From NCBI RefSeq assembly GCF_003054265.1, contig NZ_QBKT01000007.1:186001-250000 (forward strand): DNA of 64,000 bases. The letters run 5' to 3'. Below are positions 19,227 to 27,262 of the stretch, piece by piece (position 1 is the first letter of the stretch; each line of letters opens with the position of its first letter). A model generated the notes under the pieces. It saw only the letters and a list, made by a program, of their open reading frames with translations, did not search any database and was not told where the DNA came from. A program made the position numbers and the translations under genes. The stretch is from Kordia periserrulae. Its GTDB lineage: Bacteria > Bacteroidota > Bacteroidia > Flavobacteriales > Flavobacteriaceae.

Positions 19227-19766
19227 ATGAAACAAAAAAATATACAAATAGCGACCATCGCTGGCGGTTGTTTTTGGTGTACAGAAGCCGTTTTTCAAGA
19301 AGTAAAAGGTGTTGAAACTATTGTTTCTGGCTATACGGGCGGAACCGTTCCTGGAACGCCAACGTATAGAGAAGTTTGCTCTGGACTTACAGGACATGCA
19401 GAAGCAATTCAGTTAACATTTGATGCAGATGTGATTTCTTTCAGAGAAATTGTAATCATTTTTATGGCAACGCACGATCCTACTACGTTGAATCGTCAAG
19501 GTGCGGATGTCGGCACGCAGTATCGTTCTGCTATTTTTTATCATGATGAAGAACAAAAGCAAACAGCGGAAGCCGTTATCAATGAGCTTTCTGAATATTA
19601 TGATGATTCTATTGTAACCGAATTAGCTGCGGCAGAAACTTTTCATAAGGCCGAAGCTGAACATCAAAATTATTATAGACAACACACACAGCAAGGCTAT
19701 TGCAGTTATGTGATTACGCCCAAGCTAACAAAACTTCGCAAGCTGTTTGCAGATAAGTTGAAGTAA
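19227..19766 (+). CDS. msrA: Peptide-methionine (S)-S-oxide reductase
   Basis: This 179-residue enzyme reduces methionine-S-sulfoxide in proteins. The catalytic cysteine is C15 in the family motif GGCFWC, and the later motifs GYTGGTVPGTPTYREVCSG, GHAEA and DPTTLNRQGADVGTQYRS are intact; QGYC near the end carries a likely recycling Cys. The ATG at 19227 puts the motif at the usual distance from the N-terminus, so an earlier in-frame start is not needed. No signal peptide is present, so it acts in the cytoplasm. It stands alone, transcribed towards the outer-membrane protein gene on the other strand. Confidence 0.96.
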   Translation: MKQKNIQIATIAGGCFWCTEAVFQEVKGVETIVSGYTGGTVPGTPTYREVCSGLTGHAEAIQLTFDADVISFREIVIIFMATHDPTTLNRQGADVGTQYRSAIFYHDEEQKQTAEAVINELSEYYDDSIVTELAAAETFHKAEAEHQNYYRQHTQQGYCSYVITPKLTKLRKLFADKLK

Positions 19767-19780
19767 TCGTTTGTATTCAA

Positions 19781-22450
19781 TCACTTAGGTTTGGGTCGTT
19801 TTTTCTTTAACGAATTAAATCGCCAATCAAACGTAAGCATAAAGAAACGTTGTAATACGAGACTTTGCGTGTTTTGAATAAAGTCGGTTGTTACAATGCG
19901 TCGCGTGTTTATATTTTGATCGAGTACATCGTACATTCGGAGTGATAGACTAGCAGTATCGTCCCAAAAACTATAGGAAATTCCACTATTCCACGACCAA
20001 GCATACTTGTCAAAATCGCCTGAAACGTTCGGATTATAAATATAGCGCACTCTATTTTCCCAATGCAATCGCTCAAAAATTTGTATTTCTGAAAACAGAT
20101 TCAACTCATGCATGGTGATTTCTTCATCGTTAAATCCATCAAGTGAATACCGTGTTTGGGAAAAATTTAAATTGTAGTCTGCGTTGATGTCCAATCGCTG
20201 TTTCCACTCAAAATCTACACCAAGAGACGGCGTGTACATAGTGGTTTTTACATCGTACCGAATGTCGTTGTTAAAATTGATGCGTTTGCTATGATTTATC
20301 GCACCGTTCAAGCGTATTCGCATGGCGCTTGATGTATTCAATTGTAACTGTTTGTACACATCTACATAGCCGTAATAATTGTAATTTCCATCAATGTTCA
20401 CAAAGGTTGTTTCGCGTACCAAATCGTCATCAATCGTATATCTGGACACGACGCGATTGTTGTCTAACGTCACTTTCAATTTTCCAAAAAGTCCATATCC
20501 TTTTTTAAAATTATTTGTTCGGTAATCTACATGAAACGCATAGCGATTTTGCGGTTGTAAGTTTGGGTTTCCTCGTACAATATTCAACGGATCGGTAACA
20601 TCGGTAAAGGTTTGCAATTGTGATAACGACGGAATCATGTTGCTTAATTGCGCGCCAGCATTCAATACCGAGCGTCGATTGACGCGATAGCGAATTCCTC
20701 CCGAATAGGTAAAAATATCAAAGCTGCGTTTTATATTGAGTTCGGGGCGCAATTGATCTTCGTTTTCTAAGGTTCTAAACGTATAATCAACGTTGAAAAA
20801 AGCATTTATTTTTTTGTTTCTATAGTTAAATTTCACACTCGGAACAGATGCTATATTTCGATTGGTAAAGTCCGAACTCAACACATCGTTAAAATCGCTA
20901 AACGCTTGCTGATTCGTATTAAAGTCAAAAACTGCTTTATCACTTTCGTCTTTTTGAGAGAAGTAATTGTAATTGACATCCATAAAGATTTTTTTCTTAT
21001 AAATGGGGACTCTAAACGTAATTCCCGCATCAAAACTAGCATTCATATCGTCCGTATCGGTAAACTGATTCCGCAGAATATCACTTGAAGTTGAATTGAG
21101 AAACAACAATTCAGACGCGACAAAGGCATCACTGTCAAAGTTTCGTAAATCTTGATTCAGCGTAAGCTTGATAAAAGCTCCTTGCTCACCTATTTTTTTG
21201 GTGAGATGTAGTGTGTTTCGAAATTCGGTTTGCGCAGCATTATCCGTAGAATTTACTGTTGAAGTGTTGATTAATTCATCAAACTCGTCAAAAGTTTCAG
21301 CACTGCTTTTGTAATTACGTTTACTGGGCAAACTGGCAAAACTTGATTGTAAATTCAAGTGCATGGTTTCTCCCAAAAGCGTTTGATATTCCAAATCCAT
21401 AGTATGACTTCGGTTTTCCGTAATAGAACGGTCGCGGAGATTTGAAAAGTACGGCGCTTCGGGGACAATGTATTCGGTAAATTGTGTTTTTTGGTTTTCG
21501 AGTTCCGCATCACTATACATGTAATTTACCGATAATGAACTGTATTTCCCTAAGTCTTCATTGTAAGAAGCTCCTATTTTTTGAATTGTTCGAATGCCTT
21601 TTGTGCTAAAACCTATATTGGGCGCATTGATATTGTTGCCTGTAGCTATAAAACTGAGGTTTCTACTGTTGTTAAAGCGATTGTAATTTCCTGTCAATTG
21701 ATAACGGTCGTTATCACCTACTCCTGTGGAAAGTTTCCCAAAAGCGCCTTTGTTGTTTTCTTCTTTGATGACCAAATTGATGGTTTTGGCATCGCCGCTT
21801 GCCTGCTCTCCTGTAAAAATTTCAGAATTGGTTTTGGAGTCGGTAATTTGTAATTTTTCAATGATTTCTTTGGTCAAATTTTGCGTTGCCATTGTAAGAT
21901 CGTTGGGGAAAAAAGGACGTCCGTTGACCAATATTTTATTTACGCGAACACCGTTGACCGTGATATTTCCGTCAAAATCAACTTGAACGCCTGGTAGTTT
22001 TTTGATAAAATCTTCCACACTGGCATTTCGTTTGGTTTTGAATGATTTTGGATCAAATTCGAGTGTATCTTGCTTGATGGTCACAGGCGAAGTAGATTCA
22101 ATCATCACCGCATCGAGCATGGAACTATTTTCTAAGTAAATAGGTTTTAAAGTAGTTTTGGATTGAAGCGTAATTTTTTTGGAAAAGGTTTTACTTCCTA
22201 CATACGATACAAAAAGCGTGGCTTCTTTGTAGGCTGTGTTTCCGCTTAGTGTAAATTCGCCTTTACGATTGGACGTCGTGTATTTTATCAGCGAATTGTC
22301 TTTGTTGTTTTGTAGATATATCGTGGCAGATTCCAACGGAATGCTATCCATCACGCCGCTGACTGCACCTTTTATTTCAAAGTCAGTGCTTTGCGCCATG
22401 GCTGTAGTAGCAAATAGCAAAAAGTATACTATGTACATACTTTTTTTCAT
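19781..22450 (-). CDS. Outer-membrane beta-barrel protein (OMP_b-brl_3 / TonB-receptor-like)
   Basis: This 889-residue protein has a signal peptide (about 1-19) and a carboxypeptidase-regulatory-like domain (about 22-110). A plug-like segment follows with VEDFIKKLPGVQVDFDGNI and ILVNGRPFF (about 143-182), then a long barrel rich in aromatic strands. This arrangement is that of the outer-membrane beta-barrel family common in Bacteroidota, related to but distinct from SusC receptors. The C-terminus ends in basic residues (KKKRPKPK), not the usual aromatic residue. No substrate can be assigned; neighbouring genes face away or are unrelated. Confidence 0.85.
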   Translation of the reverse strand: MKKSMYIVYFLLFATTAMAQSTDFEIKGAVSGVMDSIPLESATIYLQNNKDNSLIKYTTSNRKGEFTLSGNTAYKEATLFVSYVGSKTFSKKITLQSKTTLKPIYLENSSMLDAVMIESTSPVTIKQDTLEFDPKSFKTKRNASVEDFIKKLPGVQVDFDGNITVNGVRVNKILVNGRPFFPNDLTMATQNLTKEIIEKLQITDSKTNSEIFTGEQASGDAKTINLVIKEENNKGAFGKLSTGVGDNDRYQLTGNYNRFNNSRNLSFIATGNNINAPNIGFSTKGIRTIQKIGASYNEDLGKYSSLSVNYMYSDAELENQKTQFTEYIVPEAPYFSNLRDRSITENRSHTMDLEYQTLLGETMHLNLQSSFASLPSKRNYKSSAETFDEFDELINTSTVNSTDNAAQTEFRNTLHLTKKIGEQGAFIKLTLNQDLRNFDSDAFVASELLFLNSTSSDILRNQFTDTDDMNASFDAGITFRVPIYKKKIFMDVNYNYFSQKDESDKAVFDFNTNQQAFSDFNDVLSSDFTNRNIASVPSVKFNYRNKKINAFFNVDYTFRTLENEDQLRPELNIKRSFDIFTYSGGIRYRVNRRSVLNAGAQLSNMIPSLSQLQTFTDVTDPLNIVRGNPNLQPQNRYAFHVDYRTNNFKKGYGLFGKLKVTLDNNRVVSRYTIDDDLVRETTFVNIDGNYNYYGYVDVYKQLQLNTSSAMRIRLNGAINHSKRINFNNDIRYDVKTTMYTPSLGVDFEWKQRLDINADYNLNFSQTRYSLDGFNDEEITMHELNLFSEIQIFERLHWENRVRYIYNPNVSGDFDKYAWSWNSGISYSFWDDTASLSLRMYDVLDQNINTRRIVTTDFIQNTQSLVLQRFFMLTFDWRFNSLKKKRPKPK

Positions 22451-22634
22451 GTGGAATCGTGTTATTTTTTTAGTGTTTTTCTATTTTCTTTTATTCTTTT
22501 TTTAGCTAGAATTTGGCGTGTAAATCCTCGAAAATGAGCGTTTGCTATTTTTAATTGGTGATAAAATTAGTTTTGTGTTATGTAAGCAATCAGAAGAAAG
22601 CTTGTTCTTTGTAGAAAATGTGACGTTGGTTTTT

Positions 22635-23618
22635 TTAAGCTTCCAACGGTACACTTTGTGAAATGGTCGTTTTAGTTTTTGGTTTGGAAAAGGTAAATCC
22701 TGTTACCAACTGTTTTAAATCTATTGGTTTGTCGATGTAAAATGCGGTGATATTCCAAAACATCATAAAGGCTGCAAAGAAGTATAGCTCTAACAAAACT
22801 CCGATACCAATGTGCATGAGCAATGTTCCCATTAACCAAAATTTTCTAGTTTTTTTGCTCCAGATAAAAACAGGATAGAGAATTTCAATCGCTAAAACGC
22901 CCCAACCTAATACAATGAGTATGTATGAGTTTTCGGCAAGCCAAGTAAAGTCAAAATTGAAAACATTGTTGGCGCTCCATAAGTTGATTGATTTCCACAT
23001 GGCTTCACCATTCCACCATGTAATTCCTGTCGCTTTGGAGATTCCTGCAAAGAAATATACCAAGCATACATTGATTTGTAATAAGCGTTTGAACAGCGTT
23101 GCGTTTAAGTTTTTTCGGCTTCTTTTTTTGAAAATAATATTGTCAACAGATAGATAGTATCCTGAAGGAAAGATAACTAAGTAGAATAATGACGTTACCA
23201 CAAATCCGTCAATTCCGTAAATATAAGTTCCTGCGTAAATAGATTTGTACAGAATAAGTGTTGTCAGCGCTGAAAATCGTGTGCAAAATCCAATCATCAA
23301 AGCAATTACCGATAGTATAAATACTGTGAGAAGACTTGTAATTGTAATACTTTCTGGTATTCCGTAGCCTTCAAAAAAGGTAATAATTTGCGTGAAAGAA
23401 ACCATTTCTTCTGGGAGTATAAATTCTCGAATATCGTACGGTATAATGCCATATTTCCCAAATAGTTTCGTAAAATCAAGAATAATACTCAACAGATGAA
23501 TTAGGATAAAAACACTCGTTCCTATTCTGAAAAAAGCGATAAATGTGCCTTTGGTATTGTCTTCTTGAAAGAAAAACGATTGTATTTTTGATGCGATGGT
23601 TTTGCGTGAGATGTTCAT
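22635..23618 (-). CDS. HTTM-domain membrane protein (vitamin K carboxylase-like)
   Basis: This 327-residue protein has about seven to eight membrane segments. It matches the HTTM fold shared with vitamin K-dependent gamma-glutamyl carboxylases. The segment VYFFAGISKATGITWWNGEAM (about 187-207) lines up with the carboxylase segment that holds the catalytic lysine, putting K195 at that place; a His (269) in a later helix is also kept. The large lumenal domain of animal carboxylases is absent. It is the last gene of a three-gene minus-strand operon with 16-21 bp gaps. Enzyme activity is not shown by the sequence; many HTTM proteins are uncharacterised. Confidence 0.8.
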   Translation of the reverse strand: MNISRKTIASKIQSFFFQEDNTKGTFIAFFRIGTSVFILIHLLSIILDFTKLFGKYGIIPYDIREFILPEEMVSFTQIITFFEGYGIPESITITSLLTVFILSVIALMIGFCTRFSALTTLILYKSIYAGTYIYGIDGFVVTSLFYLVIFPSGYYLSVDNIIFKKRSRKNLNATLFKRLLQINVCLVYFFAGISKATGITWWNGEAMWKSINLWSANNVFNFDFTWLAENSYILIVLGWGVLAIEILYPVFIWSKKTRKFWLMGTLLMHIGIGVLLELYFFAAFMMFWNITAFYIDKPIDLKQLVTGFTFSKPKTKTTISQSVPLEA

Positions 23619-23639
23619 GGCTTGTGGTTGTGGTATTTT

Positions 23640-24221
23640 TTAAAATCGGAATGTATAACGTTCTAACAGTACTAGCTTTTCTGTTTTTCCTTCCAGCGTT
23701 TGTGTAATGGTTGCGGGTTGGTGAATGTAAATTTCAGAAACAACTTTGTATCCTGTGTTGTACGACGCTTTGATATTTTCTGCTATTTGATGCATCATTA
23801 CTTCAAAATAATCATCAAATAATTCGTTTGGCTCTTCCATCATAATTTTGTCCATCATAGGAAACGTACAGAGGTTAAAGCGTACTTTGCTTTCTTTTTG
23901 TTCTAAGCTTGTTGGAGTTTGATGCTCTCCGAGTACTTTTCCGTCACAGTCCAATACTGTAAACGCTAGTACAAATTCGCTTCCTACATTTGGTGAGAAG
24001 AAACCATAACTTGTGTCGGTTCCTGTGTAATTGGCATAGGTTTTAAAAATAGGGCTGCTACGTAAAGCAGACCCTATTTTTACATCCTTTTCTACCTGTG
24101 TGTCTTTGTCAGACATCATTTCGTAGTCGCCCAGCAAACCTTCAACATTGATGGATATGATGCTGAACAATTGAATTGAAACTAATGTGACGCACACAAT
24201 GGTATTTTTGAACGGATTCAT
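23640..24221 (-). CDS. Unknown protein paired with the HTTM gene
   Basis: I do not recognise a named family in this 193-residue protein. The N-terminus has one hydrophobic segment (about 8-27) that could be a signal anchor, and the rest is polar, with NYTGTDTSYGFFSPNVGSE near residues 65-83 and a likely beta-rich C-terminal half ending in ERYTFRF. It lies 21 bp before the HTTM gene and 19 bp after the 126-residue gene, so the three are likely one transcript. A periplasm-facing partner of the HTTM protein is plausible but only from position. Confidence 0.6.
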   Translation of the reverse strand: MNPFKNTIVCVTLVSIQLFSIISINVEGLLGDYEMMSDKDTQVEKDVKIGSALRSSPIFKTYANYTGTDTSYGFFSPNVGSEFVLAFTVLDCDGKVLGEHQTPTSLEQKESKVRFNLCTFPMMDKIMMEEPNELFDDYFEVMMHQIAENIKASYNTGYKVVSEIYIHQPATITQTLEGKTEKLVLLERYTFRF

Positions 24222-24240
24222 GATACTAAATAGCTATAGA

Positions 24241-24621
24241 TTATTGATTCATGTATCTGTGCATCATTTCGTCCAATTCTCCTCTAAACTCTTGAGCAAT
24301 TTGAACATCTTCTGCATTCATAACATCATGCGCACTTGATCCGATAAATGTTTTTTGTGTAAACTTATTGTCATCATGTGTTTTGTTACGGAAAATCCAA
24401 ATTCCACGAGCAGCAGTTTCTTCGTTAATTTCTCCACTAAAGCTAATACGCTCGGTCATTTCATCAATTCTAAATAAGTCTTGGTCTTCTAATGCTACAT
24501 TTTCTAAAAGATAGTTTCCATCTGCTAATTGTCTTACAGAACCTTCTTGTGTGGTTGTTGTAAAAGAAAATAACATTAAGCTTAACATTGCTAGTACTGG
24601 TAAAAAGATTTTTGTTTTCAT
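24241..24621 (-). CDS. Small secreted protein, first gene of the HTTM operon
   Basis: This 126-residue protein has a clear signal peptide (about 1-24, hydrophobic core LPVLAMLSLMLFSF). The mature part is acidic and mixed in character, with no Cys and no motif I recognise. Its start is the leftward end of a 431-bp divergent gap that contains two direct repeats of a 15-bp operator-like sequence, so it may share control with the TPR-AraC regulator. Function unknown. Confidence 0.6.
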   Translation of the reverse strand: MKTKIFLPVLAMLSLMLFSFTTTTQEGSVRQLADGNYLLENVALEDQDLFRIDEMTERISFSGEINEETAARGIWIFRNKTHDDNKFTQKTFIGSSAHDVMNAEDVQIAQEFRGELDEMMHRYMNQ

Positions 24622-24788
24622 AATTAAAGATTTAAATAGTTATTATTTGTTTTAAAATATTTGATTTGATACTTACTCTTTTTTAAAATTTAAAGGCTTT
24701 TCAGTTTCCGCCTATATGATTGTTGCAACAGAATCACAGTGCTAAATAATGACTTTATTTGCTGCAAATCAAGTAGTTAGTAATGACG

Positions 24789-24825
24789 TTTATAAATATC
24801 ATGCAACAGATTTATAAATATCATG
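24789..24825. promoter_or_regulatory. Two direct operator-like repeats, 22 bp apart
   Basis: TTTATAAATATCATG occurs at 24789-24803 and again at 24811-24825. The 22-bp spacing is two helix turns, as is usual for paired AraC-type half-sites. The same half-site, with C in place of the last T, forms a perfect palindrome at 26901-26926. They lie 228 bp before the TPR-AraC regulator and 168 bp before the divergent HTTM operon. The rest of the 24622-25052 gap shows no gene. Confidence 0.65.
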
Positions 24826-25052
24826 TGCCCTTTTTTTGTGGAAAGTCTTGTGAGCACTTGCGTCAGCAATAGTGATTGCTTTTTTCGTGGAAAAGAGCAG
24901 TTTTGGGAGTGATAAAGAACTATACTCTTTGAATATTTTGAATTTTCGGATGGTTTTATGCGTTTTTACTTTTAAATTTGATAGATTTTAGTGTGTAAAC
25001 CTTCGTTTTTTATGCACAAAAAGTCCAACTAAAGAAAAAACCTGAAGAAAAC

Positions 25053-26864
25053 GTGAAAAAACCGACCTACTTACCAACCTTTTTTAGGGCTATTCAGCAT
25101 GCTTTTTTGTGGAAAAAGATGTGTTTTGCACAATTTTGTGTCATTTTATTGTTGTTTTTCTATACTTCTTCTGCATTTTCACAGCTGAGTTCTGGCTCGT
25201 TTGAAGACATGAAATCGGAGTTTTATGCTTCTAAAAATCCTGAAAAAGCGTTGGAAATTGCAACAAACTATCTTGCGAAAGCAAAAAAAGCCAATGATAT
25301 TGCCGAAATTAGTACAGCTTATGAGCTATTCGTCAATCATTTTAGTCACACGCCAACTGCTATTTCTTATACAGATAGCATCATTTTATTGACCAAAAAC
25401 AGCAAACTGGAAAATTATCCTGCCAAAGGATATTTATTAAAAGGAATACAATTATACTATCAGTCCAAATACAACGACGCGTTGACCAATTTTGCTTTGG
25501 CGAATAATTTGGCACTGGAAACCAACAATATTGCACAACAAATTTCAATCAAACATTATATTGGATTGCTTAAAAATGTGAGCAAAGAGCCCGAAGAACG
25601 CGCAGAAGCCTTGCGGATTTTTGAGGAGAATATTGAATTTATTCGAAAGAATGCCTACGAAAAGAAAGACTCTGAGCAATATTTAAAATCTTTATTGGCG
25701 TTGGCAGACTCATATAATAAAAACAGAGTGCTCGATTCTGCCGAAGTAGTACACCAACGCGGTATCAAAGCCAGTTTGCAACATCACAATCAATATTTGT
25801 ATCCTTTCTTTTTAACCTCTTACGGCGTAATGTCGTATTACAAAGAAAACTACACGCCTGCGATTGATAGTTTATTGAAAGCTACACGATTTTTGTCGAA
25901 CAATGAAAAAGCGTTGTGTTCTAACTATTTATATGTGTACCGATGTTTAAAAGCGCAGAAAAAAAATAAAGAAGGTATTGCGTATTTAGTAAAGGTAGAT
26001 TCTATTTATGAGCAAAAACCCAAAGTTATTTTTCAGGCAAAAGAAGCCTACGAGTTTTTAAATACGGAATATAAAGCGTCTAATGATGCGGAAGCGCGAC
26101 TTGCCACGATTGAAAAATTGTTAGCGGTAGATGATATTATAACCGAACAATATCAAAATTTGGGGAAAGAGATTGTTCAGAAATACGAAACTCCTTTGAT
26201 GATTTCTGAAAAAGAAGAATTGCTCAGTGAAAAAGAAGCACTCATCAATCAATTGCAAGATGAAAACTTTTTATCGCAAAGAGTCGTCACTATATTGATT
26301 ATTGTTTCCATCATTTTACTGGCTTTTATTGTGTACTTTTCTAGAAGAAATAGAGTGTACAAAAGGCGTTTTGCGACGTTGATGGAAGATTATGAGCAGA
26401 AAAAAATTCAAAAAGAAAAGGAAAAAACCGATTCCAAAGAAGCTGCTATAGATGAAAAAATCAAACTAGCTCCTTCGCAAGAAGAATCTATTGGATTGCC
26501 GCAAGATATTGTAGATGGCATTTTAGAAAAGTTAGAAAAGTTTGAAGACACACATCGCTTCACTAAGAAAAATTATACACTTACCAAACTGGCAAAAGAA
26601 TTAGATACCAACAGTACGTATCTCTCAAAAATCATCAATGTGACCAAAGGAATGAACTTTGCGAAGTATATGAATGAGATACGAATTGATTATGCCATCA
26701 CGCGATTAAAAGAAGATAAACGTTTCCGATCGTACACCATTAAGGCCATCGCCCAAGAGGTTGGATTCAACAATGCACAGTCATTTTCCATCGCTTTTCA
26801 TAAAAAAACAGGCATAAATCCGTCGTACTTCTTAAAACAGCTTGAAAATCAAAAAATAGACTAA
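25053..26864 (+). CDS. Membrane-anchored TPR-AraC transcriptional regulator
   Basis: This 603-residue one-component regulator has an N-terminal signal or anchor segment (to about residue 44). A helical TPR-like region covers about 50-400 and would lie in the periplasm. A membrane helix (about 407-428, VVTILIIVSIILLAFIVYF) and a charged linker follow. A cytoplasmic AraC-type double helix-turn-helix fills about 500-600 (KLAKELDTNSTYLSKII; IAQEVGFNNAQSFSIAFHKKTG). The start is GTG at 25053; an ATG at 25119 would leave a shorter signal, but the longer form aligns better with the paralog at 48217. Operator-like repeats lie on both sides, so it probably controls itself and the downstream peptide genes. 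Confidence 0.85.
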   Translation: MKKPTYLPTFFRAIQHAFLWKKMCFAQFCVILLLFFYTSSAFSQLSSGSFEDMKSEFYASKNPEKALEIATNYLAKAKKANDIAEISTAYELFVNHFSHTPTAISYTDSIILLTKNSKLENYPAKGYLLKGIQLYYQSKYNDALTNFALANNLALETNNIAQQISIKHYIGLLKNVSKEPEERAEALRIFEENIEFIRKNAYEKKDSEQYLKSLLALADSYNKNRVLDSAEVVHQRGIKASLQHHNQYLYPFFLTSYGVMSYYKENYTPAIDSLLKATRFLSNNEKALCSNYLYVYRCLKAQKKNKEGIAYLVKVDSIYEQKPKVIFQAKEAYEFLNTEYKASNDAEARLATIEKLLAVDDIITEQYQNLGKEIVQKYETPLMISEKEELLSEKEALINQLQDENFLSQRVVTILIIVSIILLAFIVYFSRRNRVYKRRFATLMEDYEQKKIQKEKEKTDSKEAAIDEKIKLAPSQEESIGLPQDIVDGILEKLEKFEDTHRFTKKNYTLTKLAKELDTNSTYLSKIINVTKGMNFAKYMNEIRIDYAITRLKEDKRFRSYTIKAIAQEVGFNNAQSFSIAFHKKTGINPSYFLKQLENQKID

Positions 26865-26900
26865 ACTTATTGATTGTCAGGTTTTTACAAAACAGTTTTT

Positions 26901-26926
26901 ATCGTGATATTTATAAATATCACGAT
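26901..26926. promoter_or_regulatory. Perfect 26-bp palindrome before the leader-peptide gene
   Basis: The half ATCGTGATATTTA is followed directly by its exact complement, TAAATATCACGAT. The core matches the two direct repeats at 24789 and 24811. It lies 36 bp after the TPR-AraC gene and 65 bp before the peptide start, and a TATGTTTTG -7-like box follows near 26945, so it would sit just upstream of the promoter. A terminator is less likely because there is no T-run. Confidence 0.7.
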
Positions 26927-26991
26927 ACTTCATTATAATAGGTCTATGTTTTGCCATAATTTAGCACCGTAACCAGAAAACAAAATTAACC

Positions 26992-27168
26992 ATGAAAATG
27001 AACAAAAGAAACTTAGGAAAATTGAATTTATCAAAATTAAAAATCGCTAAAGTTGGAGACATCCATAGTTTGTATGGAGGATCCATTCCTGAGGAAACTG
27101 AGAACTGCCCATCACAAGATACGTGTACATACGATTGTGGAGGAGATACTATCGACACGCAAGGATAG
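26992..27168 (+). CDS. Gly-Gly leader peptide, candidate RiPP/lanthipeptide precursor
   Basis: This 58-residue frame starts at ATG 26992. The leader has LNLSKLKIAKV (residues 11-21), like the LxLxKxKI motif of class I lanthipeptide-type precursors of Bacteroidota, and ends with Gly-Gly at residues 29-30. The 28-residue core (from S31) has three cysteines (39, 45, 49), seven Ser/Thr and many acidic residues. It lies 95 bp before a lipoprotein prolyl oligopeptidase gene on the same strand. No LanB/LanC, LanM, radical SAM or C39 transporter gene is in the window, so modification and export are unproven. Confidence 0.7.
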   Translation: MKMNKRNLGKLNLSKLKIAKVGDIHSLYGGSIPEETENCPSQDTCTYDCGGDTIDTQG

Positions 27169-27262
27169 TTTTATATTTCTCTATATACGTAAAGTGCTAT
27201 TTCAGTTATTTTTTAATAGTCTGTTGTAGCATTTTACACTTTTATAGCATCCCTACCAGCTT

